Counted from the stretch's first letter, positions 1 through 5,501 are shown. The stretch: 7,077 bases of DNA from Oxalobacteraceae bacterium (GCA_003537575.1 DPRS01000065.1:1-7077); one strand, 5' to 3'. Notes: generated from the sequence alone by a model not told the origin. Program-made: numbers and translations.

Positions 1-2
1 CA

Positions 3-71
3 CTGGCCGTGATCCCGGCGCTGTATGCGCTGGTCAAACAGTGGCGGATCAACAAGGGATGGGAAACTTGA
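3..71 (+). CDS. Heavy-metal RND efflux permease, C-terminal end only (CusA/CzcA family)
   Basis: Only the last 22 codons are in the window, ending at the TGA at 69-71. The frame reads LAVIPALYALVKQW followed by RINKGWET. The segment VIPALYALVK is typical of the end of the last transmembrane helix of CusA/CzcA-type inner-membrane pumps, which export Cu(I)/Ag(I) or Zn/Co/Cd from the periplasm or cytoplasm through a tripartite complex. The tail is too short to tell CusA from CzcA; the surrounding copper genes favour a Cus-type substrate (inference). The ribosome binding site of the next gene overlaps this stop codon, so the two are probably co-transcribed. Confidence 0.72.
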   Translation: MAVIPALYALVKQWRINKGWET

Positions 72-76
72 AGGAG
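71..76 (+). promoter_or_regulatory. Ribosome binding site that fixes the cytochrome start
   Basis: AAGGAG lies 9 bases before the ATG at 86 and overlaps the last base of the RND stop codon. It supports ATG 86 over the upstream in-frame ATGs at 41 and 59, which lie inside the RND coding sequence and have no comparable site. Confidence 0.75.
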
Positions 77-85
77 ATTGCTGTA

Positions 86-496
86 ATGAAAAATTTGAAT
101 CCGAGGACCAGGCCGTTATGGCCGATGGCCTCACTATTGCTTGCCCTTGGGGCAGGCACGGGGCTGCAGGCGCAAGCGCAGACCATGCAAATCCCGAAGC
201 CGAGTGAACACCTCATGCCGAATCTGGCGCTGGGCAAAAAGCTGTTTGCCGCCAACTGCGCTTCCTGCCATGGCGCCGACCTCAAAGGCACGGACAAGGG
301 ACCGGCCATGCTGCACAAGGTCTATGAGCCTTCCCACCATGGCGATGCCGCTTTCCAGATGGCAGCGAAGCACGGCGTGCGGGCGCATCACTGGCAGTTC
401 GGCGACATGAAGCCGGTGCCGGCCGTGACGCCGGATGAGGTTGCGCACATCACTGCCTACGTGCGGATGGAGCAGCGCAAGGTCGGCATCCGTTAG
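86..496 (+). CDS. Small periplasmic c-type cytochrome (class I, monohaem)
   Basis: The protein has 136 residues. A Sec signal peptide is visible: basic start MKNLNPRTR, hydrophobic core ASLLLALGAG, likely cleavage near AQAQ at about residue 32. The mature part holds one haem c motif, CASCH (residues 58-62), after LALGKKLFAANC, the usual start of a class I cytochrome c fold. Met108 in GDMKPVP is the probable sixth haem ligand, and the final helix TPDEVAHITAYVR is also typical. A stretch rich in His (residues 84-102, SHHGD to AHHW) could bind metal, which is speculative. The gene sits 14 bp behind the RND permease with a good ribosome binding site, so it looks like an operon member. Similar small cytochromes occur beside cus/cop genes in beta-proteobacteria. 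The electron partner is unknown; oxidation of Cu(I) or respiratory repair are guesses. Confidence 0.9.
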   Translation: MKNLNPRTRPLWPMASLLLALGAGTGLQAQAQTMQIPKPSEHLMPNLALGKKLFAANCASCHGADLKGTDKGPAMLHKVYEPSHHGDAAFQMAAKHGVRAHHWQFGDMKPVPAVTPDEVAHITAYVRMEQRKVGIR

Positions 497-552
497 GAAG
501 CCAGGGCTGGCGTGGACAAGATCCCCGGGTATCACTGGATGAGGCGATCGCT

Positions 553-741
553 ATGATCTTCCATGGACGCTGGGTGCCAATCGAGGTGATCGATACAATC
601 CTCCTGCTGTGGATCATAATGATCGCGATCATCGTCTGTGTGATGCTTCGCGTGGGATGGCGGCGCGGCCCGCCCAATACGCGGGAGAAAGGAAAGCCGC
701 TAGCGCCCGGACGCAAAAAACGCATCAAGCGCAGGAAATAA
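553..741 (+). CDS. Small basic single-pass membrane protein, hypothetical
   Basis: I do not recognise this 62-residue protein. After a short N-terminal stretch it has one strongly hydrophobic segment at about residues 11-33 (EVIDTILLLWIIMIAIIVCV), then a proline-containing, very basic tail ending PGRKKRIKRRK. The positive-inside rule would place that tail in the cytoplasm. The ATG at 553 has a modest upstream GGATGAGG (537-544). The gene lies 56 bp after the cytochrome in the same direction and ends just before the CueR-type promoter of the chaperone gene, so it is probably the last gene of the RND/cytochrome transcript. Coding status rests on position, a plausible ribosome binding site and a membrane-protein-like composition. 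It could help assemble or anchor neighbouring proteins, but nothing in the sequence shows that. Confidence 0.6.
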   Translation: MIFHGRWVPIEVIDTILLLWIIMIAIIVCVMLRVGWRRGPPNTREKGKPLAPGRKKRIKRRK

Positions 742-759
742 CGAATGGGTGTCGGGGGT

Positions 760-790
760 TTGACATTCCCACCATGGGAAGGTCTACATT
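760..790 (+). promoter_or_regulatory. MerR/CueR-type copper-responsive promoter and operator
   Basis: A -35 box TTGACA (760-765) and a -10 box TACATT (785-790) are separated by 19 bp. This over-long spacer is the hallmark of MerR-family promoters, whose regulator untwists the DNA to allow transcription. Between them is an inverted repeat: ACATTCC (763-769), 7 bp, GGAAGGT (777-783). The core TTCCC-N5-GGGAA is perfect, and the right arm matches the half-site known from CueR operators (ACCTTCC-N7-GGAAGGT). Transcription should start near 797, leaving a leader of about 70 bases before the chaperone gene. No MerR-family regulator gene is in the window, so it must act from elsewhere. Confidence 0.85.
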
Positions 791-853
791 GAACTTGTAC
801 CATCGTAGAATCACCGCGGTTGGAAACACTAGGTTGGGTAATTGCTACTTGAG

Positions 854-859
854 AAAGGA
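854..859 (+). promoter_or_regulatory. Ribosome binding site of the CopZ-like gene
   Basis: AAAGGA lies 8 bases before the ATG at 868 and supports that start. Confidence 0.65.
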
Positions 860-867
860 ATAGTGCT

Positions 868-1122
868 ATGCAAACTACCTTATTTAAAGTGGCGGGCATG
901 ACTTGCGGCAGTTGCGTCGCCCGCGTAACGAATGCCTTGCGATTAGTTCATGGCGTAGGCAACGTCAATGTCTCGCTGGCAGGTGCCGCCGCAACGGTCG
1001 AGTTCGATCACCAGTTGACTACGCTGGAGCAATTGCAGGCGGCGGTTCGCCATGCCGGATATGGCATCGACGCTGTGCAAACCGCCACGCAAAAACCGAA
1101 GGGTGGTTGCTGCTGCCATTGA
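868..1122 (+). CDS. copZ: CopZ-like copper chaperone (HMA domain)
   Basis: The protein has 84 residues. One heavy-metal-associated domain fills residues 1-70, with the motif GMTCGSC at 10-16; Cys13 and Cys16 are the expected Cu(I) ligands. The order FKVAGMTC, helix, VNVSLAGAAATVEF, helix, AGYGIDAV fits the beta-alpha-beta-beta-alpha-beta fold. After the domain a short linker ends in GGCCCH (79-84), an extra Cys/His cluster that could hold a second copper or pass it on. Such proteins bind Cu(I) in the cytoplasm and deliver it to a P-type ATPase or a regulator. No P-type ATPase is in the window, so the chaperone is transcribed alone here, from the CueR-type promoter at 760-790. It ends 8 bp from the stop of the convergent nuclease-like gene. 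The family call is firm; mercury or other soft-metal binding cannot be excluded. Confidence 0.9.
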   Translation: MQTTLFKVAGMTCGSCVARVTNALRLVHGVGNVNVSLAGAAATVEFDHQLTTLEQLQAAVRHAGYGIDAVQTATQKPKGGCCCH

Positions 1123-1130
1123 TATACCCG

Positions 1131-2426
1131 CTATAGGGAAGCCAGAGTGGAAGAAATGGACACAATGCCTTTCAATCCGCTGCCAAACCGGGCAATGGCA
1201 TCCTTATGCTGCTTGAGTTGGCTGTATCCCAGGTACCGTACATTCAATTCGGAGACGCGGGAAAAGGCGGGACGGGAAAATTGACCTCGGACATCCTGTT
1301 CCCTGGCATCCGGCGCCACCAGAAAAAACGCCGCATCGCCATGCTGAGGAATGCCGAGCGCCAAATCCAGCATCCTGACAATGCCGGAATAAATGCTCGT
1401 GCTATGTTCGACTTCAAAGGCAGCCACGATCTTCTGGGAATCCTTTTCGATCCAGAGGATATCAATCAGTGAGACGGTATCGGCAGCTGAGCTTTGGCGC
1501 ACAGCCTCCGGTAACTGTGCCAGGCATCCTTCGCCCAAGCGCTCGTTGAGATAGAGTCGGTTCTTGTCATTGGCAGCAATCCAGACATGGTATCCCATCG
1601 CCTTGCCCAAGTCGCGCAGCCATCCCTGGATCTCGGTATGCGTATGATCATTTTCCAGCGCAGTGGCGCGCGCCTTGGCTGCTGCCGCGGTTTCTTCACG
1701 CACGCGGGCAAGGTCATCTTCCCACTGGACCCCACTGGCGCCGGCGCGTGAAACTGCATATCGTCCCGAGCCGATATCAAACAGCAAACCGCTGATGGCG
1801 CCCAAATCATTGGAGAGGAGCGACCGATACTGCGTATTGAGTGTCCGTATGCCTTCGCGCATGGCGAGATACTCGGTCCAGCGGCCGAGCTTGACATTAG
1901 CGCCGACTAGCAAGTTGTAACCTTTGACGATGGCCGTATTGAAAGGAGGCACAATCGTTGGGTGTAAAAAGTACAGCAGGTTGGCACAGGCTGGCCCCAG
2001 GCCCTTGATTGATTGGGCATCGAGTTCCCTCACGGCCCGGATCAAGTCTGTTTGCTCGTTGCAGCACAGGCAAGTATCGAGGAAGCGGCCAAAGGCAAGC
2101 TGGTTGGCACGGCTTTCATAGATATCCGGTATGCGTAGTTTCGGCTTCCAGAGAAAAGCATGGTCGGCTCCTTTGAAAATCTGCCGCTGCTCGGCAATGG
2201 AATGCACCACGGTTTCCAGGGACGAGCCCCGATACGCATTGCCAAAGGTGTTCTGTCGAATTTCATCGACGACAAGCTGCAGGCCGCGCCGAATGGAACG
2301 AAAATTTTTTAACCGTTCTTCCCATAAGAACCAGCTTTGATAAGTCGCGCCGGTGTCACGCTGCCATGTTTCAATAAGACCACGGAGGTCGTCGTTGTCG
2401 ATTTCCTGCTGTTTTTGCGCTGTCAT
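1131..2426 (-). CDS. Putative PD-(D/E)XK nuclease-like protein, restriction/defence type
   Basis: The product has 431 residues from the ATG at 2426; the frame is open upstream to 2669, but that part does not look coding. Residues about 129-172 contain IKGLGPACANLLYFL then PTIVPPFNTAIVKG, resembling a helix-hairpin-helix DNA-binding segment (G142-L-G-P145, PPFNT 160-164). A charged Ala/Glu-rich linker at about 235-259 leads into HTEIQGWLRDLGKAMGYHVW (262-281), then IDILWI with Asp322 and AAFEVEHSTSIYSG with Glu338 and Glu340. This reads as a PD-(D/E)XK-like core with Glu265 as a possible helix-1 acid. The usual Lys of ExK is replaced (E-V-E), so activity is uncertain. I know the HTEIQ and FEVEHSTSIYSG signatures from restriction-like hypothetical proteins, from memory only. 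The ribosome binding site is weak: AAGGA lies about 14 bases upstream of the ATG. No methyltransferase partner is present. It has no evident link to copper and is probably an insertion into the island. Confidence 0.75.
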   Translation of the reverse strand: MTAQKQQEIDNDDLRGLIETWQRDTGATYQSWFLWEERLKNFRSIRRGLQLVVDEIRQNTFGNAYRGSSLETVVHSIAEQRQIFKGADHAFLWKPKLRIPDIYESRANQLAFGRFLDTCLCCNEQTDLIRAVRELDAQSIKGLGPACANLLYFLHPTIVPPFNTAIVKGYNLLVGANVKLGRWTEYLAMREGIRTLNTQYRSLLSNDLGAISGLLFDIGSGRYAVSRAGASGVQWEDDLARVREETAAAAKARATALENDHTHTEIQGWLRDLGKAMGYHVWIAANDKNRLYLNERLGEGCLAQLPEAVRQSSAADTVSLIDILWIEKDSQKIVAAFEVEHSTSIYSGIVRMLDLALGIPQHGDAAFFLVAPDAREQDVRGQFSRPAFSRVSELNVRYLGYSQLKQHKDAIARFGSGLKGIVSISSTLASL

Positions 2427-2706
2427 GCCCAAGCTATTTTTCCTTGTTGAATACTTGCCTTGAACCGAATGTGCTTCCAGCCAAACAGTCAAAATTTTGA
2501 TTGACATCATATGTGTTGCAAGCAATTCAGACACAAAGAATTTTGCCCCTATTCTATTGGCTGCGATCATCAGTTTCGGCATGAGTGTAGCTGGATTATT
2601 GCCGATACGAAAGCCAATGAGCAATGGTATGGTTTCGTATCCGGGTGAAAGTGTCGACAGGCTGGCCAAGAGTTTGGCCTTATTACCTCTTGAAAAAACG
2701 TGAATT
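2427..2706. other. Unassigned spacer upstream of the nuclease-like gene
   Basis: No convincing gene is seen here. The stretch is visibly more AT-rich than the cop genes on either side. It must carry the promoter of the nuclease-like gene; a TATGAT on the - strand (2506-2511) is a possible -10 box but has no good -35 partner. Short open frames on both strands resemble nothing I know. More decayed copB sequence may extend leftward into the right end of this stretch, but I could not align it. Confidence 0.5.
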
Positions 2707-3062
2707 TACCGCGGCGACGATTTGTGCAGGGATTGGCAGCTGGGAGTGCGTCATGATTTCGGGAAGAGGCCGAGCCCCAGTGGCTTGTATTCGGCGTGCA
2801 GGACATCGCGCCTTACTGGTTTAACGTCGAGGCAACCGGCTATGTTGGCCAGGCGGCCGGACGGCAGCGCGCTTGAAGGCCGAATATACGTTCCGTTTGA
2901 GCCTGGTTGCTTTTCTGAATCCGGAATTCGAAGCGAATGCCTATGGCAAATCCGGTCCTGCACGCGGCATTGGAACTGGGCAATACTGCCGATCTCAGCC
3001 AGTTGGCAGGCGAGCCCGTCGCTGAATGACAAGCAGTGGCTGGCGTGCGCATCCGGTTTTAA
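2707..3062 (+). pseudogene. copB: Decayed copB remnant (C-terminal half, frameshifted)
   Basis: Reading across all three + frames recovers CopB sequence in the correct order. DWQLGVRHDFG (from 2731) is followed, in another frame, by PQWLVFGVQDIAPYW then FNVEATGYVG (about 2775-2850). Next come LKAEYTFRLSLVAFLNPEF and AYGKSGPARGIGTG (about 2873-2970). After an internal deletion follow GNTADLSQLAGEPVAE, a stop in frame, and finally VAGVRIRF with TAA at 3060-3062. The intact CopB in this window has the matching blocks QLGVRQD, WLAFGVQGLAPYWFDVEATAYVG, LKAEYDVLL, FYGKADPEKGIGSG and WVAGVRMWF. At least three frame changes plus a deletion make it non-functional. The left limit is approximate. Its divergence from the intact copy points to a different copB lineage rather than a recent duplication. 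It ends 21 bp before the next cytochrome gene, so a copB-cytochrome operon probably existed earlier. Confidence 0.88.
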
Positions 3063-3073
3063 CAGTCGAAAGC

Positions 3074-3078
3074 GAGGA
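3074..3078 (+). promoter_or_regulatory. Ribosome binding site that supports a TTG start
   Basis: GAGGA lies 5 bases before the TTG at 3084. The only nearby ATG (3079) is in another frame and reads just ATG CTT TGA, so the long frame must begin at the TTG to include its N-terminal hydrophobic anchor. Confidence 0.6.
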
Positions 3079-3083
3079 ATGCT

Positions 3084-3740
3084 TTGAAAAAATGGCTTGT
3101 TGCGATTGTCGTGATTGGTATTGCTGCTGTTGCGGCCGCCGGCACTTATCTCTATGCGGGTTTCTATGAAATTGGCGCCGATACGCCGCATTGGCCGGTA
3201 ACTCTGAAAGTCATGGAATCGACGCGAACTCGCGCCATCCTCAGGCAAGCCAGGGATATCCAGGTGCCGTCAAACCTGACTGATGCGCAGCTGATTGTGA
3301 AAGGCGCCGGGCAATATGCCACCATGTGCGCGAATTGCCATCTGGCGCCTGGCCTCGAAAACACGGAGACCCGCTCCGGACTTTACCCGCAACCACCAAA
3401 TTTGTCGACGCATCAAATGGACCCCAAGGCGACTTTCTGGGTCACCAAGCATGGCATCAAAATGAGCGGTATGCCGGCTTGGGGGCTCACCCATGACGAT
3501 GATACGATCTGGAGCATGGTGGCTTTCATCAATAAGCTGCCGCAAATGAGCCCGCAGCAGTACCAGGAGATGGTGGCCAAGGCCGAGCCGCACGATGCGA
3601 TGCACGGCCCGGATGCCCATGGCCATAGCCCTGGCAATAACTCAGGCTCTGGCAATGAGCACGGCCACAACCAAAACCAAGGCGCTCACAGTCACGGCGC
3701 CAAGAAGCCTGGCGCCCATGCGCCGCATGCGCACGATTGA
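3084..3740 (+). CDS. Membrane-anchored c-type cytochrome with His-rich tail
   Basis: The protein has 218 residues and starts at TTG. Residues 4-25 (WLVAIVVIGIAAVAAAG and following) form an uncleaved-looking signal anchor that would place the rest in the periplasm. The cytochrome c domain spans about 65-155, with haem motif CANCH (82-86) after GAGQYATM and probable axial Met130 in MSGMPAWG. The helix DDDTIWSMVAFINKLP closes the fold. Residues 170-218 form a low-complexity tail rich in His, Gly, Asn and Ala, with 11 His in 49 residues in HGH, HSH and HAH clusters. Such tails can bind Cu, Ni or Zn; here copper is inferred from context. The gene follows the copB remnant by 21 bp, so its original promoter may have been lost or lie within the remnant. 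Homologues occur in copper and heavy-metal islands. The electron partner is unknown. Confidence 0.9.
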   Translation: MKKWLVAIVVIGIAAVAAAGTYLYAGFYEIGADTPHWPVTLKVMESTRTRAILRQARDIQVPSNLTDAQLIVKGAGQYATMCANCHLAPGLENTETRSGLYPQPPNLSTHQMDPKATFWVTKHGIKMSGMPAWGLTHDDDTIWSMVAFINKLPQMSPQQYQEMVAKAEPHDAMHGPDAHGHSPGNNSGSGNEHGHNQNQGAHSHGAKKPGAHAPHAHD

Positions 3741-3756
3741 CTGGTAAGGGACTAGG

Positions 3757-3782
3757 ATGGCCGGCCAGATCTGGCTGGCCAT
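3757..3782 (+). terminator. Stem-loop after the cytochrome gene (possible terminator)
   Basis: ATGGCCGGCC (3757-3766) pairs with GGCTGGCCAT (3773-3782) around the loop AGATCT, giving a 10-bp GC-rich stem with one G-U pair. It lies 16 bp after the cytochrome stop, between converging genes. No T-run follows on either strand, so it may be an mRNA-stabilising hairpin rather than an intrinsic terminator. Confidence 0.4.
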
Positions 3783-3832
3783 CAGTATGACAGGAGAGGA
3801 GTGAATCTGCGACAGGAAGCGAGGAGGGCGCT

Positions 3833-3860
3833 GCCCGCCAACCGGCACGGTATGGCGGGC
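3833..3860 (-). terminator. Second stem-loop between the convergent genes
   Basis: GCCCGCCA (3833-3840) and TGGCGGGC (3853-3860) form a perfect 8-bp stem with a 12-base loop. It lies about 20 bp beyond the stop of the cupredoxin gene and could end the copA-copB-cupredoxin transcript. The lack of a T-run keeps confidence low. Confidence 0.35.
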
Positions 3861-3879
3861 GCGTCAGGCTGACATTACG

Positions 3880-4392
3880 TTACTGGGACACTGTCACCTT
3901 GCCCACCATGCCCGACTCCATGTGGCCCGGAATCGTGCAGGCGAAATCAACTGTGCCGGCTTGCGTGAATTGCCAGACGATGCCGCCGCGTTGCCCCGGC
4001 TTAAGGTTGACCGTGTTCGGCTCGTCGTGCTGCATGTTGGGCATGCTGCGCATCATTTCCGCATGCGCTTTCAGTTCTTTCATCTCGCCGAGCACCATCT
4101 CATGCTGGACTTTGCCGGCATTCTTGACAAAGAAGCGGATCGTTTCGCCAGCCTTGACGTTGATGCTGGCCGGGGTGAAGCGCATGTTGTCGTCCATGAC
4201 GACTTCCACGGTGCGGGTCACCTGGGCTGGATTGCCCGGCTTTCCAATTGCGGAAGAATGTCCTTCCTTCTGCATGCCAGACATGTCGTGCCCTTTCATG
4301 TCATGGCCTTTCATGTCATGGTTGCCTGCGGCCAGTGCCATGACAGGGAAAATGCCGGCGGCGATGAGGCCAAGGATCTGTTTCTTGTTCAT
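3880..4392 (-). CDS. copI: Periplasmic cupredoxin with Met/His-rich N-terminus (CopI-like)
   Basis: The protein has 170 residues. A signal peptide (MNKKQILGLIAAGIFPVMALAAG, cleavage near residue 22) is followed by HDMKG-HDMKG-HDMSGM (residues 25-40), a repeated Met/His copper-binding motif. The cupredoxin domain fills about 60-170. Type 1 copper ligands are visible as His97 (VQHEMVLG), Cys152, His157 and Met162 in the C-X4-H-X4-M motif of FACTIPGHMESGM. Between the first and later ligands is another Met-rich stretch, EMMRSMPNMQHDE (112-124). AGGAG 7 bases upstream (4400-4404) fixes the ATG at 4392; a longer open frame to 4668 overlaps copB and is not real. It lies 53 bp after copB and is probably the third gene of that operon. 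The name CopI comes from memory of periplasmic cupredoxins linked to copA in beta-proteobacteria; the exact subfamily is unproven. Likely role: copper binding or electron transfer in periplasmic copper detoxification. Confidence 0.9.
   Translation of the reverse strand: MNKKQILGLIAAGIFPVMALAAGNHDMKGHDMKGHDMSGMQKEGHSSAIGKPGNPAQVTRTVEVVMDDNMRFTPASINVKAGETIRFFVKNAGKVQHEMVLGEMKELKAHAEMMRSMPNMQHDEPNTVNLKPGQRGGIVWQFTQAGTVDFACTIPGHMESGMVGKVTVSQ
4277..4321 (-). repeat. Tandem 15-bp repeat coding the HDMKG motif
   Basis: Two perfect adjacent copies of a 15-bp unit (CCTTTCATGTCATGG on the + strand, 4292-4306 and 4307-4321) are followed on the left by a third, degenerate copy (4277-4291). Each encodes one five-residue HDMKG/HDMSG unit of the cupredoxin. 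The length is a multiple of three, so slippage would add or remove whole metal-binding units without breaking the frame. Confidence 0.85.
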
Positions 4393-4445
4393 GAAAATAC
4401 TCCTGAAAGTTATAAAAATAAAGATTTGAATCGGTAATGCCTGGG

Positions 4446-5489
4446 TTAAAACCACATACGTACGCCTGCTACCCAGCGGGTATCGCCGGTACGCTCGCCG
4501 GCGGTTCGGGTCATGGTGGCGGTGGAACCGAACTTGCGACCCCATTCCACGCCAAGGTAGGGGGCGAACTGACGCGAGAATTCGTAGCGCAGCCGTACGC
4601 CCGCCGAAGCATCGGTCAAGCCGCTGCCAATGCCTTTTTCTGGATCCGCTTTGCCGTAGAAACTCCACTCCGTGCTGGGTTGCAGGATCAGCTTCTGTGT
4701 GAGCAGCACGTCATATTCCGCTTTCAGGCGCAACGCGGTCCGGCCGCCATTGCCGACATAGGCCGTGGCTTCCACGTCGAACCAGTAGGGCGCAAGTCCC
4801 TGCACCCCGAATGCCAGCCAGGTGCGGTTGGGCCCATGGCCGCTATCTTGGCGCACGCCCAGCTGGGTATCCCAGTACGAGGCGATGGCATGCCCCCATA
4901 GCAGTTCCGTGCGGGCCTCCTCCAGCTTGCCCTTGGCGACATCGCCTTCGGCCTTGAACACCAGGCGGTCATAGTCGCGGCCAAACCAGGCTTGCAGATC
5001 GTAGCCGGTGCTGTTGCCATCTTTCGTGTCCACGCGCTCGAGCTTGTCGACCAGCACGCTGCTAAAGTTATGCTCATCTGCAAGCTGCAGCTGGCGTGAA
5101 CCGCCCAGCGCATATTTGCCGACACCCAGGCCGTAGCCGCCCGAGTAGGCGTGCGGGTCGCGGGCGTCCGCCGGGGCCGCGCCGCCCGGCATTTGCATGT
5201 TGCTGTGGTCCATTGCCAGCGCTTGTGCCTGTTGCCCGGCCTTATCAGGCGCGTTTTCGGTTTTTTCAGCAACGGTGTTTGCAGAAGCAGGAGTGGGGGA
5301 GGAATGGTTCATCCCCGGCATGGTTGCGTGGCTAGAATCTTCGGCAGCTTGCTGTTTCGGCTTTTGTGTTGCCGGTTTGGTCATGCCGGAATGACTGGAA
5401 TGGTCGGTTTGCGCCCAGGCCGCCTGGGTGCCGATGCTGACTATGCCCGCCGTCAGGCAGGCGACGAGGAGTGGATGGCGATTCTTCAC
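4446..5489 (-). CDS. copB: CopB, outer-membrane copper-resistance protein
   Basis: From the GTG at 5489 the protein has 347 residues. It has a clear signal peptide (KNRHPLLVACLTAGIVSIG, cleavage after AAWA near residue 26). A disordered Met/His/Pro-rich part at about 28-105 follows (HSSHSGM, HATMPGMNHSS, MDHSNMQMPGG), a likely copper-binding region. The CopB domain spans about 113-347, with DLQAWFGRDYDRLVFKAEG, LLWGHAIASYWDTQLGVRQD, APYWFDVEATAYVG and the C-terminal DTRWVAGVRMWF. The final Phe is typical of outer-membrane beta-barrels. The family (PcoB/CopB) acts in copper resistance with the oxidase CopA. The start was chosen because AAAGGA (5496-5501) lies 6 bases before the GTG. Other in-frame starts are ATG 5504 and ATG 5519, the latter overlapping the copA stop as ATGA and giving a 10-residue longer protein. 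It is translated tightly after copA. Confidence 0.95.
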   Translation of the reverse strand: MKNRHPLLVACLTAGIVSIGTQAAWAQTDHSSHSGMTKPATQKPKQQAAEDSSHATMPGMNHSSPTPASANTVAEKTENAPDKAGQQAQALAMDHSNMQMPGGAAPADARDPHAYSGGYGLGVGKYALGGSRQLQLADEHNFSSVLVDKLERVDTKDGNSTGYDLQAWFGRDYDRLVFKAEGDVAKGKLEEARTELLWGHAIASYWDTQLGVRQDSGHGPNRTWLAFGVQGLAPYWFDVEATAYVGNGGRTALRLKAEYDVLLTQKLILQPSTEWSFYGKADPEKGIGSGLTDASAGVRLRYEFSRQFAPYLGVEWGRKFGSTATMTRTAGERTGDTRWVAGVRMWF

Positions 5490-5495
5490 TTGGTT

Positions 5496-5501
5496 TCCTT
5501 T
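5496..5501 (-). promoter_or_regulatory. Ribosome binding site favouring the GTG start of copB
   Basis: On the - strand AAAGGA lies 6 bases before GTG 5489. Neither ATG 5504 nor ATG 5519 has a comparable site, although ATG 5519 could work by coupling to copA termination. Confidence 0.5.

Noticed and set aside
1121..1140. CCCGCTATAGGG as a terminator between copZ and the nuclease-like gene
   Set aside because: It has only a 3-bp stem and no T-run, too weak to support a terminator.
2501..2529. TTGACA on the + strand as a -35 box
   Set aside because: The sequence 17 bp downstream (AATTCA) is a poor -10 box and no credible + strand gene follows before the pseudogene.
2427..2669. 81-residue N-terminal extension of the nuclease-like protein
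   Set aside because: Its composition does not continue the protein style seen after residue 82, no ribosome binding site precedes the upstream starts, and it enters the AT-rich spacer. Not excluded with certainty.
3870..3896. TGACA...TGTCA inverted pair resembling a CusR/CopR box
   Set aside because: The arms are 17 bp apart, unlike the compact known site, and they lie over the 3' end of the cupredoxin gene rather than a promoter.
3899..4437. Two long + strand open frames opposite the cupredoxin gene
   Set aside because: They are antisense shadows of a well-supported gene, rich in Met/His/Arg from the complementary codons, with no ribosome binding site or recognisable domain.
4393..4668. 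N-terminal extension of the cupredoxin frame
   Set aside because: It overlaps the 3' end of copB in another frame, whereas ATG 4392 has a good ribosome binding site and starts a signal peptide.
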